The notes beneath the pieces are model-generated. The model was not told where the DNA came from. It was given only the letters and a program-made list of their open reading frames with translations, and made no database searches. This document shows, piece after piece, positions 38,476 through 47,013 of a DNA stretch of 64,000 nt. Within the stretch, counting starts at the first letter, position 1, and each line of letters starts with the position of its first letter. Source of the DNA: Rhodococcus wratislaviensis. Lineage in GTDB: Bacteria; Actinomycetota; Actinomycetes; Mycobacteriales; Mycobacteriaceae. Location: the NCBI RefSeq assembly GCF_900455735.1, contig NZ_UAUI01000027.1, positions 248,001 through 312,000 of the forward strand. The letters are read 5' to 3'. A program made the position numbers and the translations under genes.

Positions 38476-38793
38476 ATGGCGGGAGTTGTTACCGATGTCG
38501 GCCAGATGGAGGTCGCGGCCAACCACGTGCAGACGGTGAACAGCCAGCTGCAGGGCACGATCAACAGTCTCAAGGCACGTTGCGAGGAGTCTTCTTCGGC
38601 CTGGCAGGGTGGCGCTCAGGCGGCGTTCATGGAGCTGATGGCTCGGTACGGAGATGCTGCGCGCCGTATGCAGGACTCGCTGGACGAGATTGCGGTGAAG
38701 ATCCGCGAGAACGGCAAGGGATACGACGCCGCCGAGCAGGCCAACCAGGACGCGATTCATGCGGCCGGAGCCTCGGGATCGCTCGACATCTGA
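38476..38793 (+). CDS. esxU: WXG100-family protein, EsxU-like
   Basis: 105 residues, the length I recall for M. tuberculosis EsxU. Helix-turn-helix hairpin with the WXG turn W43-Q-G45 and the C-terminal secretion motif YxxxE (Tyr83, Glu87). That makes it the CFP-10-like partner, which carries the signal recognised by EccC. GAAGGAGTCACA precedes the ATG. It forms a pair with the next gene, 43 bases on. Expected exported as a heterodimer. Confidence 0.93.
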   Translation: MAGVVTDVGQMEVAANHVQTVNSQLQGTINSLKARCEESSSAWQGGAQAAFMELMARYGDAARRMQDSLDEIAVKIRENGKGYDAAEQANQDAIHAAGASGSLDI

Positions 38794-38836
38794 CGCCGGC
38801 GCCGAGAACAATTACCAAGCTCGAGGGGAGCACCGA

Positions 38837-39124
38837 ATGTCTTCATTGAAGTACGGATTTGCCGAGTTGCAGGCGCTGGCGAGCGACATCAAGTCGAACG
38901 AAGCGAAGCTGCGCGAGACGCACGACGAGCTCCGGGGCTACGTCAACGGGCTCGTGGCGCAGTGGGAGAGCGGTGCGCGGGAGAACTACCAAGCTGTGCA
39001 GGCGAAGTGGGACAGCTCGCACGAGGATTTGCTGCAGGTTCTGCAGACGATCTCGAAGGTCGTCCAGGACGGTGCCGTCGACATGCAAACTGCGGAAGAC
39101 CGGAACGCCACGGCGTGGCTCTGA
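38837..39124 (+). CDS. esxT: WXG100-family protein, EsxT-like, with a shifted WxG motif
   Basis: 95 residues, helical hairpin. The turn is W43-E-S-G46 instead of W-x-G, so the Gly is one place late. There is no YxxxD/E near the C-terminus, which is expected for the ESAT-6-like partner. GAGGGGAGCACCGA precedes the ATG. Followed by a strong terminator at 39143. Likely dimer partner of the preceding protein. Confidence 0.9.
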   Translation: MSSLKYGFAELQALASDIKSNEAKLRETHDELRGYVNGLVAQWESGARENYQAVQAKWDSSHEDLLQVLQTISKVVQDGAVDMQTAEDRNATAWL

Positions 39125-39142
39125 CCGTCGCGTGACACGTCG

Positions 39143-39175
39143 AGTGCCCCAGCAATCCACGGTTGCTGGGGCACT
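39143..39175 (+). terminator. Terminator at the end of the ESX-4 eccC-esx operon
   Basis: A 13-bp perfect stem, AGTGCCCCAGCAA (39143-39155) with TTGCTGGGGCACT (39163-39175), 7-base loop, 18 bases after the stop of the second esx gene. It is also placed to stop the convergent AsnC-type gene. Confidence 0.8.
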
Positions 39176-39202
39176 GTCGTCTCCGACAGTGAATCGGGTG
39201 GA

Positions 39203-39655
39203 TCAGTCGGCGGGCGGTATCAGCCGGCTGAGGACGACACTGCTCTTGGTCTGAAGTACGGCCGGCTCCGACCGCAGGTTCTCCAGCGTGCGTTCGAGGT
39301 GTGCCGTGTCGGTGGTGCGGACGCGGAGAAGGGCGTTGGCGTCGCCGGTGACGGTGTACGCCTCCTGAACCTCGGTGTGACGGGACACGATCCGCGCGAT
39401 CTCGACGGCCGAGGTGCGACCGCTGCAGTACAACTCGACGAAGACCTCGACGCCGTGGCCGAGTGCGCGCGGATCGAGCGCAGCATGGAATCCGGTGATC
39501 ACTCCGGACTCGACCAGTCGATCGACTCGACGCTTCACCGCGGGTGCGGACAGCCCGACCTCGGCGCCGATGGTGGCGAAGCTGGACCGTGCGTTGCGCT
39601 CCAGCCGCGCAACGATCCGTCGATCGAGCCCGTCCAGACGCAACGAATCATCCAT
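39203..39655 (-). CDS. Lrp/AsnC-family transcriptional regulator
   Basis: 150 residues. N-terminal helix-turn-helix (DGLDRRIVARLERNARSSFATIGAEVGLSAPAVKRRVDRL, quoted only to show position 8-48 in part) followed by the RAM ligand-binding domain with VTGDANALLRVR. Regulators of this family respond to amino acids. It is divergent from ddaH-rocD, so it probably controls them with arginine, ornithine or a related ligand. No ribosome binding site is visible; TAGCGT eight bases upstream suggests a leaderless mRNA. A similar AsnC-ddaH-rocD set occurs in M. tuberculosis (Rv2321c-Rv2324), from memory. Confidence 0.9.
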   Translation of the reverse strand: MDDSLRLDGLDRRIVARLERNARSSFATIGAEVGLSAPAVKRRVDRLVESGVITGFHAALDPRALGHGVEVFVELYCSGRTSAVEIARIVSRHTEVQEAYTVTGDANALLRVRTTDTAHLERTLENLRSEPAVLQTKSSVVLSRLIPPAD

Positions 39656-39736
39656 GTGATGAAACGCTAGCGCATTGATCAGGCCTTTTTGTGGGTGGAT
39701 ACTGATTTCACCGACACCGATCGAGGGGGAGTGGAG
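39656..39736. promoter_or_regulatory. Divergent control region of the AsnC regulator and ddaH-rocD
   Basis: 81 bases. On the minus strand TAGCGT (39669-39664) is a TANNNT -10 box eight bases before the regulator ATG. TGATCA (39677-39682) is a small palindrome near the middle. Lrp-type sites are degenerate, so the exact operator cannot be picked. Confidence 0.4.
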
Positions 39737-40654
39737 ATGGCGCCCACTGCTGGTATCGAGTCCGAGAACCCGTACGAGGAGACGGCCGAGGTGCGGCGCG
39801 ACACCGCCCGCATGCCCCGGCGTGCCCACTCGCGGAGTTACCTGATGTGCCCGCCCACCTATTTCGACGTCGTCTATGCCATCAACGACTGGATGCGTCC
39901 CGAGGAGCCCGTGGACCGGGATCGCGCGATGTCGCAGTGGTCCGCGCTCGCGGACACCTACCGGCGACTCGGACACGATGTCCTCACGATCGACCCTGTC
40001 GAGGGACTTCCGGACATGGTGTTCGTCACCGACAGCGGACTCGTCGTCGACGGCGTCGCGCTCGGCGCCCGCTACCGGTCCGCCGAGCGGCGGGCCGAGG
40101 CCGAATACGTGTTCCGGTGGTTCCAGGCCAACGGGCTGATCAGACCCACCCTGCCGCGGTACGTCAACGAGGGGGAGGGCGACTTCCTCGTCGTCGGTGA
40201 CGTGATCCTCGCCGGAACGGGGTTCCGGTCCGATCCGCGGTCGCACGCCGAAGCCTCGGCCCACCTCGGCCGCCCGGTGATCACGTTGAACCTCGTGAAT
40301 CCCCGCTACTACCACCTCAACACCGCGCTGGGTGTGCTCGACGACGCGACCATCGCCTACCTGCCGGCGGCGTTCTCGCCGGACAGTCGGGCTCTGCTCG
40401 GGCGGATGTTTCCCGACGCGGTGATCGCGGCCGAGACGGACACCGACTGGCTCGGACTCAACCTGGTGAGCGACGGCGCCAATGTGGTCCTGCCCGTGCA
40501 GGCTTCGCGCCTCGCGGAACAGCTGTCCGAACGCGGGTACGAGCCCGTGCCGGTCGACTATTCGGAGTTCCTCAAATCCGGTGGCGGAATCAAGTGCAGC
40601 ACAATGGAGCTCCGCGGCTTCCGCGGGCTCCGGGACGCGGAAGATCAGGGGTGA
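39737..40654 (+). CDS. ddaH: Dimethylargininase-like amidinotransferase-fold enzyme
   Basis: 305 residues from ATG at 39737; a GTG two codons earlier and one at 39689 are possible. The catalytic Cys is Cys287 (GGGIKCSTMEL). The His is in PRYYHLNTAL and the acidic residues in GEGDFLVVGDVILAGTG. DDAH hydrolyses methylarginines to citrulline and methylamines; close relatives act as other arginine hydrolases, so the exact substrate is uncertain. Together with rocD and an AsnC regulator it points to arginine/ornithine breakdown. Confidence 0.85.
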   Translation: MAPTAGIESENPYEETAEVRRDTARMPRRAHSRSYLMCPPTYFDVVYAINDWMRPEEPVDRDRAMSQWSALADTYRRLGHDVLTIDPVEGLPDMVFVTDSGLVVDGVALGARYRSAERRAEAEYVFRWFQANGLIRPTLPRYVNEGEGDFLVVGDVILAGTGFRSDPRSHAEASAHLGRPVITLNLVNPRYYHLNTALGVLDDATIAYLPAAFSPDSRALLGRMFPDAVIAAETDTDWLGLNLVSDGANVVLPVQASRLAEQLSERGYEPVPVDYSEFLKSGGGIKCSTMELRGFRGLRDAEDQG

Positions 40655-40660
40655 CCAGCA

Positions 40661-41887
40661 ATGTCGGACGGTGTCGTTTCCGTGTCGGATGCCACGCGTG
40701 AGGAGTTGAGCAGGGCCGACGAGCACAGCGCGCACAACTACTCGCCGCTGCCGGTCGTGATCGAGTCGGGCGCGGGCTCATGGGTGAAGGGAATCGACGG
40801 CGTCGACTACCTGGACGTTCTCGCCGGATACTCGGCGCTCAACTTCGGCCACGCACACCCCGCGCTGGTCCGGGTGGCGCGCGAGCAACTCGGCCGCCTC
40901 ACGCTGACCAGCCGCGCGTTCCAGCACGATCGCTTCGCGTCCTTCTGTGAGGACCTGAGCCGGCTGTGCCGGAAGGAAGCCGTGCTGCCGATGAACACGG
41001 GCGCCGAAGCCGTGGAGACCGCGCTGAAACTGGCCCGCAAGTGGGGTTACGACGTCAAGGGTGTGCCACCGGGGCGTGCCGAGGTGATCACGTGCGCCGG
41101 GAACTTCCACGGTCGCACCATCTCGATCGTCGGGTTCTCGTCCGATCCGGACGCGTACACCGGATTCGGTCCGTTCCCGGCCGGCTTCGCGTCCGTCGAA
41201 TACGGAAACGCGGCCGCTGTCGAGGCCGCGATCACCGAGAACACCGTGGCGGTGCTCCTCGAACCGATCCAGGGGGAGGCCGGAGTCCTGGTGCCACCGC
41301 CCGGCTACCTCGCGGCGGTCCGCGACATCTGCACTCGTCGCGGGATCCTGATGATCGCCGACGAGATCCAGAGCGGTCTCGGGCGGACCGGAGACACGTT
41401 CGCGTGCGACCACGAGAACGTGACCCCCGACGTATACGTCCTGGGCAAGGCGCTCGGGGGTGGTCTGATGCCGGTCTCCGCCGTCGTTGCAGACTGGTCG
41501 GTGATGGCAGTGATCGGCCCGGGTCAACACGGAAGCACGTTCGGCGGCAACCCCCTCGCCTGCGCGGTGGGAAGCGCGGTGGTGGACCTGCTCGAGACCG
41601 GCGAATATCAGCAGCGAAGCCGGGAGCTGGGCGCCTACCTGCACAGCATGCTGTCGCAACTGCCTCCCGGGCACGTGTCGGAGGTGCGTGGGCGTGGGCT
41701 GTGGGCCGGTGTGCAGCTGGCCGACGGTATGCCGTCCGCCCGAACGATCTGTGAAAGACTCCTGGCACGCAGGGTCCTCGCGAAGGATGCGCACGAAGGA
41801 ACGATCCGCATCGCCCCGCCGCTGGTGATCGAACGGGACGAGCTGACGTGGGCGGTCGAACAGCTCGCCGACGCGCTCGCCGAGTGA
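40661..41887 (+). CDS. rocD: Ornithine aminotransferase
   Basis: 408 residues, class III PLP-dependent aminotransferase. Lys263 (VLGKALGGGLMPVSA) forms the Schiff base; LMIADEIQSGLGRTG holds the conserved Asp. It converts ornithine plus 2-oxoglutarate to glutamate semialdehyde and glutamate. Full length here as one ORF, whereas the M. tuberculosis gene is split in two. Six bases after ddaH, so probably one operon. Confidence 0.93.
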   Translation: MSDGVVSVSDATREELSRADEHSAHNYSPLPVVIESGAGSWVKGIDGVDYLDVLAGYSALNFGHAHPALVRVAREQLGRLTLTSRAFQHDRFASFCEDLSRLCRKEAVLPMNTGAEAVETALKLARKWGYDVKGVPPGRAEVITCAGNFHGRTISIVGFSSDPDAYTGFGPFPAGFASVEYGNAAAVEAAITENTVAVLLEPIQGEAGVLVPPPGYLAAVRDICTRRGILMIADEIQSGLGRTGDTFACDHENVTPDVYVLGKALGGGLMPVSAVVADWSVMAVIGPGQHGSTFGGNPLACAVGSAVVDLLETGEYQQRSRELGAYLHSMLSQLPPGHVSEVRGRGLWAGVQLADGMPSARTICERLLARRVLAKDAHEGTIRIAPPLVIERDELTWAVEQLADALAE

Positions 41888-41890
41888 GTT

Positions 41891-41920
41891 TTGACCCTGG
41901 GCCTCACCGACCGGTATTGT
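41891..41920 (+). promoter_or_regulatory. Probable promoter of rplM-rpsI
   Basis: TTGACC (41891-41896), 18-bp spacer, TATTGT (41915-41920). The -35 matches five of six consensus bases and the -10 four. It lies just after rocD and 135 bases before rplM, the only good candidate there. Confidence 0.6.
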
Positions 41921-42055
41921 TCTCCGTTGGCGTGCCGTGCGCCGCTGTGTCCTCGTGTCGCAGTGGCTGGCGGTTCTCGGGTCTCAACTGGCCGCCGGGA
42001 ATCGCTCGACGATACGCAATGGCCAGCAGCGGATTGAACAAGACGAGGAAGTTCT

Positions 42056-42499
42056 GTGTCTACGTACACCCCGAAGGCCGGAGATGTGACCCGCACGTGG
42101 CACGTCATCGACGCCACTGACGTGGTGCTCGGCCGCCTTGCCGTCCAGGCAGCCAACTTGCTGCGCGGCAAGCACAAGCCCACCTTTGCACCGCACGTTG
42201 ACGGCGGCGACTTCGTCGTCATCATCAACGCCGAGAAGGTTGCCATCAGCGGCAACAAGCGTGAGGGCAAGTTCCTCTACCACCACTCCGGACACCCCGG
42301 TGGTCTGAAGTCCCGCTCCGTCGGTGAGGTTCTCGACAAGAACCCCGACCGCCTCGTGGAGAAGGCCATCGTCGGCATGCTCCCCAAGAACAAGCTGGGT
42401 CGCGCCATCAGCAGCAAGCTGAAGGTCTACGCGGGCCCGAACCACCCCCACGCCGCGCAGCAGCCGGTGCCATTCGAGATCAAGCAGGTGGCCCAGTGA
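42056..42499 (+). CDS. rplM: 50S ribosomal protein L13
   Basis: 147 residues, GTG start after GACGAGGAAGTTCT. Features: [29 protein letters not shown] (quoted in part) and the Lys/Tyr/His-rich [16 protein letters not shown] segment. Early assembly protein of 50S. GTGA overlap with rpsI, the standard pair. Confidence 0.98.
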   Translation: MSTYTPKAGDVTRTWHVIDATDVVLGRLAVQAANLLRGKHKPTFAPHVDGGDFVVIINAEKVAISGNKREGKFLYHHSGHPGGLKSRSVGEVLDKNPDRLVEKAIVGMLPKNKLGRAISSKLKVYAGPNHPHAAQQPVPFEIKQVAQ

Positions 42500-43032
42500 C
42501 GGCGCCGGAGGAGCAGAACGTGTCCAACCCCGAAGAGATCACCGAGGCTGTCGAGGTCGCGGCGGACGAGTACGTGTCCGTCGAGGAGCCCGAGGTCGCC
42601 GAGGACATCGAGGCCGCTGCTGCGCCGCAGGCCCCGATCGTGATCGATCGCCCCATCCAGACCGTCGGTCGTCGTAAGGAAGCGGTTGTCCGCGTCCGTC
42701 TGACCCCCGGTTCGGGCGACTTCAAGCTCAACGGCCGCACCATCGAGGACTACTTCCCGAACAAGGTGCACCAGCAGCTGATCAAGGCTCCGCTGGTCAC
42801 GGTCGAGCGTGCCGAGTCCTTCGACATCGTGGCGCTGCTGCACGGTGGCGGACCGTCCGGACAGGCCGGCGCACTGCGTCTCGCCATCGCCCGCGCGCTC
42901 ATCGAGGTCACCCCCGAGGACCGTCCGGCTCTCAAGAGCGCCGGCTTCCTCACGCGTGACGCCCGCGCCGTCGAGCGCAAGAAGTACGGCCTGAAGAAGG
43001 CCCGCAAGGCATCTCAGTACTCGAAGCGCTGA
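42496..43032 (+). CDS. rpsI: 30S ribosomal protein S9 with an acidic N-terminal extension
   Basis: 178 residues. The first 50 are Glu/Ala-rich and non-conserved; the S9 core starts near [17 protein letters not shown] and ends in the invariant SKR that touches P-site tRNA. GTG start overlaps the rplM stop. A start nearer the core would shorten it, but the GTGA coupling supports the long form. Confidence 0.97.
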   Translation: MTAPEEQNVSNPEEITEAVEVAADEYVSVEEPEVAEDIEAAAAPQAPIVIDRPIQTVGRRKEAVVRVRLTPGSGDFKLNGRTIEDYFPNKVHQQLIKAPLVTVERAESFDIVALLHGGGPSGQAGALRLAIARALIEVTPEDRPALKSAGFLTRDARAVERKKYGLKKARKASQYSKR

Positions 43033-43038
43033 TGTGTC

Positions 43039-43120
43039 GCCGAAGCCGCCCTCCGGGGTCGGCTTCGGCACCTGTTCTTCCCGAGAGCAGGCGTCCATCG
43101 TTACCGGACGCCTGCTCTCG
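43039..43120 (+). terminator. Two tandem terminators after rpsI
   Basis: First stem GCCGAAGCCG (43039-43048) with CGGCTTCGGC (43060-43069). Second stem of 15 bp at 43082-43096 with 43106-43120 and a following TGCTTTA. Both lie between rpsI and glmM and insulate them. Confidence 0.8.
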
Positions 43121-43169
43121 TGCTTTATCCGAGATGTAGTGGGTTTCCTAGGTGCGAGGGGTCTGGTCT

Positions 43170-44507
43170 ATGGGTCGATTGTTCGGGACGGATGGGGTTC
43201 GTGGTCTCGCGAATACCGAGCTGACCGCCGAGTTGGCGTTGCAGGTGGCCTCCGCCGCCGCGACGGTGCTGGCGTCGCCGGGTTCGGGGGGACGCAAAAC
43301 GGCTGTGGTCGGCCGCGACCCGAGAGCCAGCGGTGAAATGCTCGAGGCGGCGGTCGTCGCGGGCCTGACGTCTGCCGGCGTCGACGTTCTGAACGTCGGG
43401 GTGCTGCCGACACCCGCAGTGGCCTACCTGACCGCGGAGTTGGACGCAGCTCTCGGTGTCATGATCTCGGCCTCGCACAATCCCATGCCCGACAACGGCA
43501 TCAAGATCTTCGCGGCGGGTGGACACAAACTCGACGACGAGGTGGAAGGCCGGATCGAGGCCGTCGCCGCCGGAACCACGACACGGCGGGCGCCGACCGG
43601 TGCAGGGATCGGACGTGTCCGGGCGGTGCCGGACGCAGCGGAACGGTATCTGCAGCACCTGGCCACCGCACTCCCGAACAGCCTCGACGGGCTGACCGTG
43701 GTGGTGGACTGTGCGCACGGCGCGGCATCGGGCGTCGCTCCCGCCGCCTACCGGGCCGCCGGCGCCACCGTCGTCGCGATCAACGCGGAACCCGACGGAC
43801 TCAACATCAACGAGAACTGCGGGTCGACGCACCTCGAGAGCCTGCAGAAGGCGGTCGTCGAGCACAGCGCCGACCTGGGTCTCGCGCACGACGGGGATGC
43901 GGATCGATGCCTCGCCGTCGATGCCGCCGGTTCCCTCATCGACGGCGACGCCATCATGACCGTGCTCGCCCTCGGCATGCGCGACGCAGGCGAACTGGTC
44001 GACAACACCCTCGTCGCGACGGTCATGAGCAATCTCGGTTTGCACATCGCGATGCGCGAGGCCGGGATCTCGCTGGTCACCACTGCTGTCGGTGATCGCT
44101 ACGTCCTCGAAGGGCTCCGGTCCGGCGGCTTCAGCCTGGGCGGCGAACAGTCCGGTCACGTCGTGTTCCCCGCCTTCGGCACCACCGGCGACGGAGTGCT
44201 GACGGGACTGCGGCTGATGGGCCGCATGGCGGAGACCGGACAGCCGATCGCGGACCTGGCGTCGGCGATGACGACGCTTCCGCAGGTTCTGGTCAACGTG
44301 AAGGTCGCCGACAAGCGCGCCGTCGCCGCGTCCCCGGTCGTGCTCGACGCGGTCGTGGCCGCCGAGCGCAGCCTGGGCGACAACGGCCGGGTACTGCTGC
44401 GGCCGTCGGGTACCGAACAACTCGTCCGCGTCATGGTCGAGGCTTCGGACATCGAAGTGGCTCGGAAGCTCGCCGACGAGCTGGCGGGCACCGTCGCCTC
44501 CGTGTGA
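43170..44507 (+). CDS. glmM: Phosphoglucosamine mutase
   Basis: 445 residues. Makes glucosamine-1-phosphate for UDP-GlcNAc, hence peptidoglycan and arabinogalactan linkage. Phosphoserine Ser102 in [13 protein letters not shown]; metal-binding DGDADRCL near 245; sugar-binding GGEQSGH near 325; [12 protein letters not shown] near the end. ATG at 43170 gives the conserved [12 protein letters not shown] start; GAGGGG lies eight bases upstream. GlmS, the previous pathway step, is 4 kb downstream on the same strand. Confidence 0.97.
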   Translation: MGRLFGTDGVRGLANTELTAELALQVASAAATVLASPGSGGRKTAVVGRDPRASGEMLEAAVVAGLTSAGVDVLNVGVLPTPAVAYLTAELDAALGVMISASHNPMPDNGIKIFAAGGHKLDDEVEGRIEAVAAGTTTRRAPTGAGIGRVRAVPDAAERYLQHLATALPNSLDGLTVVVDCAHGAASGVAPAAYRAAGATVVAINAEPDGLNINENCGSTHLESLQKAVVEHSADLGLAHDGDADRCLAVDAAGSLIDGDAIMTVLALGMRDAGELVDNTLVATVMSNLGLHIAMREAGISLVTTAVGDRYVLEGLRSGGFSLGGEQSGHVVFPAFGTTGDGVLTGLRLMGRMAETGQPIADLASAMTTLPQVLVNVKVADKRAVAASPVVLDAVVAAERSLGDNGRVLLRPSGTEQLVRVMVEASDIEVARKLADELAGTVASV

Positions 44508-44513
44508 GCGGAC

Positions 44514-44554
44514 ACAGCGCACCGATCGGCCGGGGGAACCGATCGGTGCGCTGT
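44514..44554 (+). terminator. Terminator after glmM
   Basis: A perfect 16-bp stem, ACAGCGCACCGATCGG (44514-44529) with CCGATCGGTGCGCTGT (44539-44554), 9-base loop, six bases after the glmM stop. Confidence 0.8.
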
Positions 44555-44593
44555 CGCGTCTAATGCAGTAGGTCGCGAAGAGAGGGTGGGGCA

Positions 44594-44902
44594 ATGAGCG
44601 ATGGGCTCGAGGTGGACGTCGCGGTGGTGACGGACGCGGGCGCGAGACTGTTGCGGTCGGCGGAGGTCCTGAGACAACAGGCCGCTGCGACCGCCCGGCT
44701 GGAATTCGGTGGGGCGCACGCGGGCCGCGACTACGCCGCGAAGGGTGATGCGGTGCGTGACGCCCTCGGCGTCGTCGGGGTCGCGCTCGGGCAGTGGGCC
44801 GCGGACGCGGAGTCGTTCGGGCACGCGTTCCGGGCCGCCGCGGCGCGCTACTCCGGAACGGACGCGAACACCACCGCCGTCGTGAGCGGGGTGCAGTGGT
44901 GA
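44594..44902 (+). CDS. Small ESX-type helical protein (EspC-like), unknown role
   Basis: 102 residues, ATG with GAGAGGGTGGGG upstream. It has no signal peptide and two predicted helices (about 12-33 and 46-85), with Trp68 and a YxxxD motif (Tyr86-Asp90, YSGTD) at the end of the second helix, as in EspC-type type VII substrates. It is the positional equivalent of M. tuberculosis Rv3440c (103 residues, from memory), also next to glmM. It couples by GTGA to the next gene, so the two are probably made and perhaps exported together. Confidence 0.75.
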   Translation: MSDGLEVDVAVVTDAGARLLRSAEVLRQQAAATARLEFGGAHAGRDYAAKGDAVRDALGVVGVALGQWAADAESFGHAFRAAAARYSGTDANTTAVVSGVQW

Positions 44903-47013
44903 CCACGGATCCGAGAACGCTGATCGACGACCCGACCCTGAGCCGTGAATACAAGGAGCAACTCCTCCAGGCCTGGGCCGCCTCCCGCGAGGAGGACGCG
45001 TCGTCCTGGCAGCCGTACCTCGACGAGTACGGGCTCGACAGGCGTGACCGGACTCCGTTCGCCGACCAGCGGTTCGTCGCACTGCTGGAGCACGGCAGCG
45101 ACGCCCAGGCCGCGAACGCGTCCCGGACCGTTCTGGGGGAGCACCTGCGCCCGAATTCCCTCAACGTTCCCGACGACATGCTCGATCTCGGCGCGCGGGG
45201 CCTCGAATTCTTCGAGATGTTCCTCCCTGCTGCGAAAAGACTGGGATACGAATCCCGCGAACTCACCGACTACTACACGAGGTTCGACGCCGAGCGGGGG
45301 ATGCGCCTGCACGTGCTCGCCCGCGACGTCGACACCCTCGGACGCGGCCTCGAGGCGGCCCGCACCGAACTCGACGAGAACGAGAAGTGCCTCACCGCAG
45401 TGCGAACCGGGTGGAGGGGAGTGGCCGCCGCGGCCGCGATCGACGCCGCCGGCCGGCAGAACGTCCAGGCGGACGCCACCATTGGTCGGCTCCACGGACT
45501 CGCCGAGGTGCTGTTCGAGGCGAACCTCACGCTGAGCGCCGCGGTGACGACCAAGGCGTACAAGGTGGTGGCTCTGCACCAGCCGACGGTCGGGGGGTAC
45601 AGCGCGGCCCAGATCGACGTTCTCGCGCAGATCTACGCCGACGGCAAGGACGGCGACAACTCCGCCGCGAAGGACTGCATGGAAGACGCGTCCTACTGGT
45701 TCCCCGAACTCGCCGACGACGACTACCGGCACGTCAACGGCCTGTACAAGGACGGTGGCGGCGGCGCGCTCCGCAGACTCGACCGTGACGACGTGGTGCG
45801 GCGGGCCGCCGGAATCACCAAGGACTGGCTCGACGCGAACTTCCGGCACGTGTACGAGGAGAAGCAGCAGGAGTTCACCGCTGCGTGTGCGGACTGCGCC
45901 GTAGCGGTGCACGCCGCCTACGACGCCGTCGTCGCCGAGGCGCGGTCGATCGAGGTGCAGCCCGGGTTTCGTCCCGAGGACACTCCCGATCCGGCGCCCG
46001 CGCCGAGGGTGCCGGAGGTGCGGAACGCGGACACAGTCCCAGCCGCTGCGCCCGCTCCCGTCCCTGCGGCGCCGGCGGCGCCCGCCGCGTCACCTGCGAC
46101 GGACGTCCCGGCGTACGTCCCGCCTCGATCCGGTGGTGGGGACGCGGCCACCAGTCCGATGGCCGCCGCGCCACCGATGACCGCTGCGCCACCGGCAACG
46201 GCACCACCGATGGCCGCCGTGCCACCGATGACCGCCGTGCCACCGATGACCGCCGTGCCACCGATGACTACTGCCCCGGGCCTCGGGAGCATTCCCGGTC
46301 CCGGCGATCTGGTGCGTCAGGGGCTCGCCGGAGGTCTGGCGGATCTCGGTTCGATCCTTCGCCCGTTGATCGAGGACACCGTCTCCGCCCTCACCGACAG
46401 GGACGACGAGGAACGGAACACCGAGGACCTCGGCGACGAACACACCGATCCGCGGGAGGACGACGGCGAGTCGGCCGACGGCGCGTCACACGACAAGAGC
46501 CTCGAACTGAACCTCGACGGAAAGTCGTGGACGCTCGCCGTCGATGCCGACGGTCAGGGAATTCACCTCGAGATGAGCGACGGCCAGGGTGGGACGTCCA
46601 GGTTCGGAGTCGAGATCGGCCCGGACGGTCTGCCGCAGATCACGGCGGAAACCGATGCGGGCGAGGGAGACGCCGGCGACGCCGACTGCGCACCTGCCTC
46701 GCCGACACCGGAATCGCAGGTCAGCGGTGGTGCCGACGACACCGCGGACGCGACAACCGAAGAAGAGCCGACGCCCGGCCGACCCGCCGCGGACGACGTG
46801 CCGGACCACGAGAACGCACCGGCCCTTGCGCCTGCCGGAGACGCCGCAGCCGTCCCGCAACCACAGGTGGTGTCAGTGCAGCAGGAGCCGGTACCCGAGA
46901 CGCCCGCCGGGCCCCCGCCGCTGGACGAACCGCGGTCCGCACCCGAACTGGCGACAGGTCCCGTGACCGGATTCGACAGCGGCGCCGAGTTGGCCGAGGC
47001 CGGGCCGCTGTGA
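44899..47013 (+). CDS. Large Ala/Pro-rich protein, putative type VII substrate or effector
   Basis: 704 residues, GTG start in GTGA overlap. About 1-370 is a helical domain with a W-x-G turn (Trp172, GWRG) and coiled segments. About 370-460 is an Ala/Pro linker with the hexapeptide repeat PPMTAV. About 480-600 is acidic with a small beta domain (KSLELNLDGKSWTLAVDADG), and the rest is an Ala/Pro/Glu-rich tail. No signal peptide or membrane helix. Positional equivalent of M. tuberculosis Rv3439c, an Ala/Pro-rich protein. Function unknown. The architecture of WXG-like head, low-complexity linker and C-terminal region recalls secreted ESX proteins and polymorphic toxins, but I see no toxin motif. 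Confidence 0.78.
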   Translation: MTTDPRTLIDDPTLSREYKEQLLQAWAASREEDASSWQPYLDEYGLDRRDRTPFADQRFVALLEHGSDAQAANASRTVLGEHLRPNSLNVPDDMLDLGARGLEFFEMFLPAAKRLGYESRELTDYYTRFDAERGMRLHVLARDVDTLGRGLEAARTELDENEKCLTAVRTGWRGVAAAAAIDAAGRQNVQADATIGRLHGLAEVLFEANLTLSAAVTTKAYKVVALHQPTVGGYSAAQIDVLAQIYADGKDGDNSAAKDCMEDASYWFPELADDDYRHVNGLYKDGGGGALRRLDRDDVVRRAAGITKDWLDANFRHVYEEKQQEFTAACADCAVAVHAAYDAVVAEARSIEVQPGFRPEDTPDPAPAPRVPEVRNADTVPAAAPAPVPAAPAAPAASPATDVPAYVPPRSGGGDAATSPMAAAPPMTAAPPATAPPMAAVPPMTAVPPMTAVPPMTTAPGLGSIPGPGDLVRQGLAGGLADLGSILRPLIEDTVSALTDRDDEERNTEDLGDEHTDPREDDGESADGASHDKSLELNLDGKSWTLAVDADGQGIHLEMSDGQGGTSRFGVEIGPDGLPQITAETDAGEGDAGDADCAPASPTPESQVSGGADDTADATTEEEPTPGRPAADDVPDHENAPALAPAGDAAAVPQPQVVSVQQEPVPETPAGPPPLDEPRSAPELATGPVTGFDSGAELAEAGPL
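46157..46273 (+). repeat. 18-bp coding minisatellite (PPMTAV repeats)
   Basis: Five to six imperfect copies of an 18-base unit, with two identical copies of GCCACCGATGACCGCCGT in the 3' half, encode PPMTAV/PPMAAV/PPMTAA in the Ala/Pro linker of the large protein. Copy number is likely to vary between strains. Confidence 0.8.

Noticed and set aside
45885-47009. Arg-rich extension upstream of the 74-residue gene
   Set aside because: It is an alternative frame of the large Ala/Pro-rich gene; the GTGA overlap at 47010 gives a better start.
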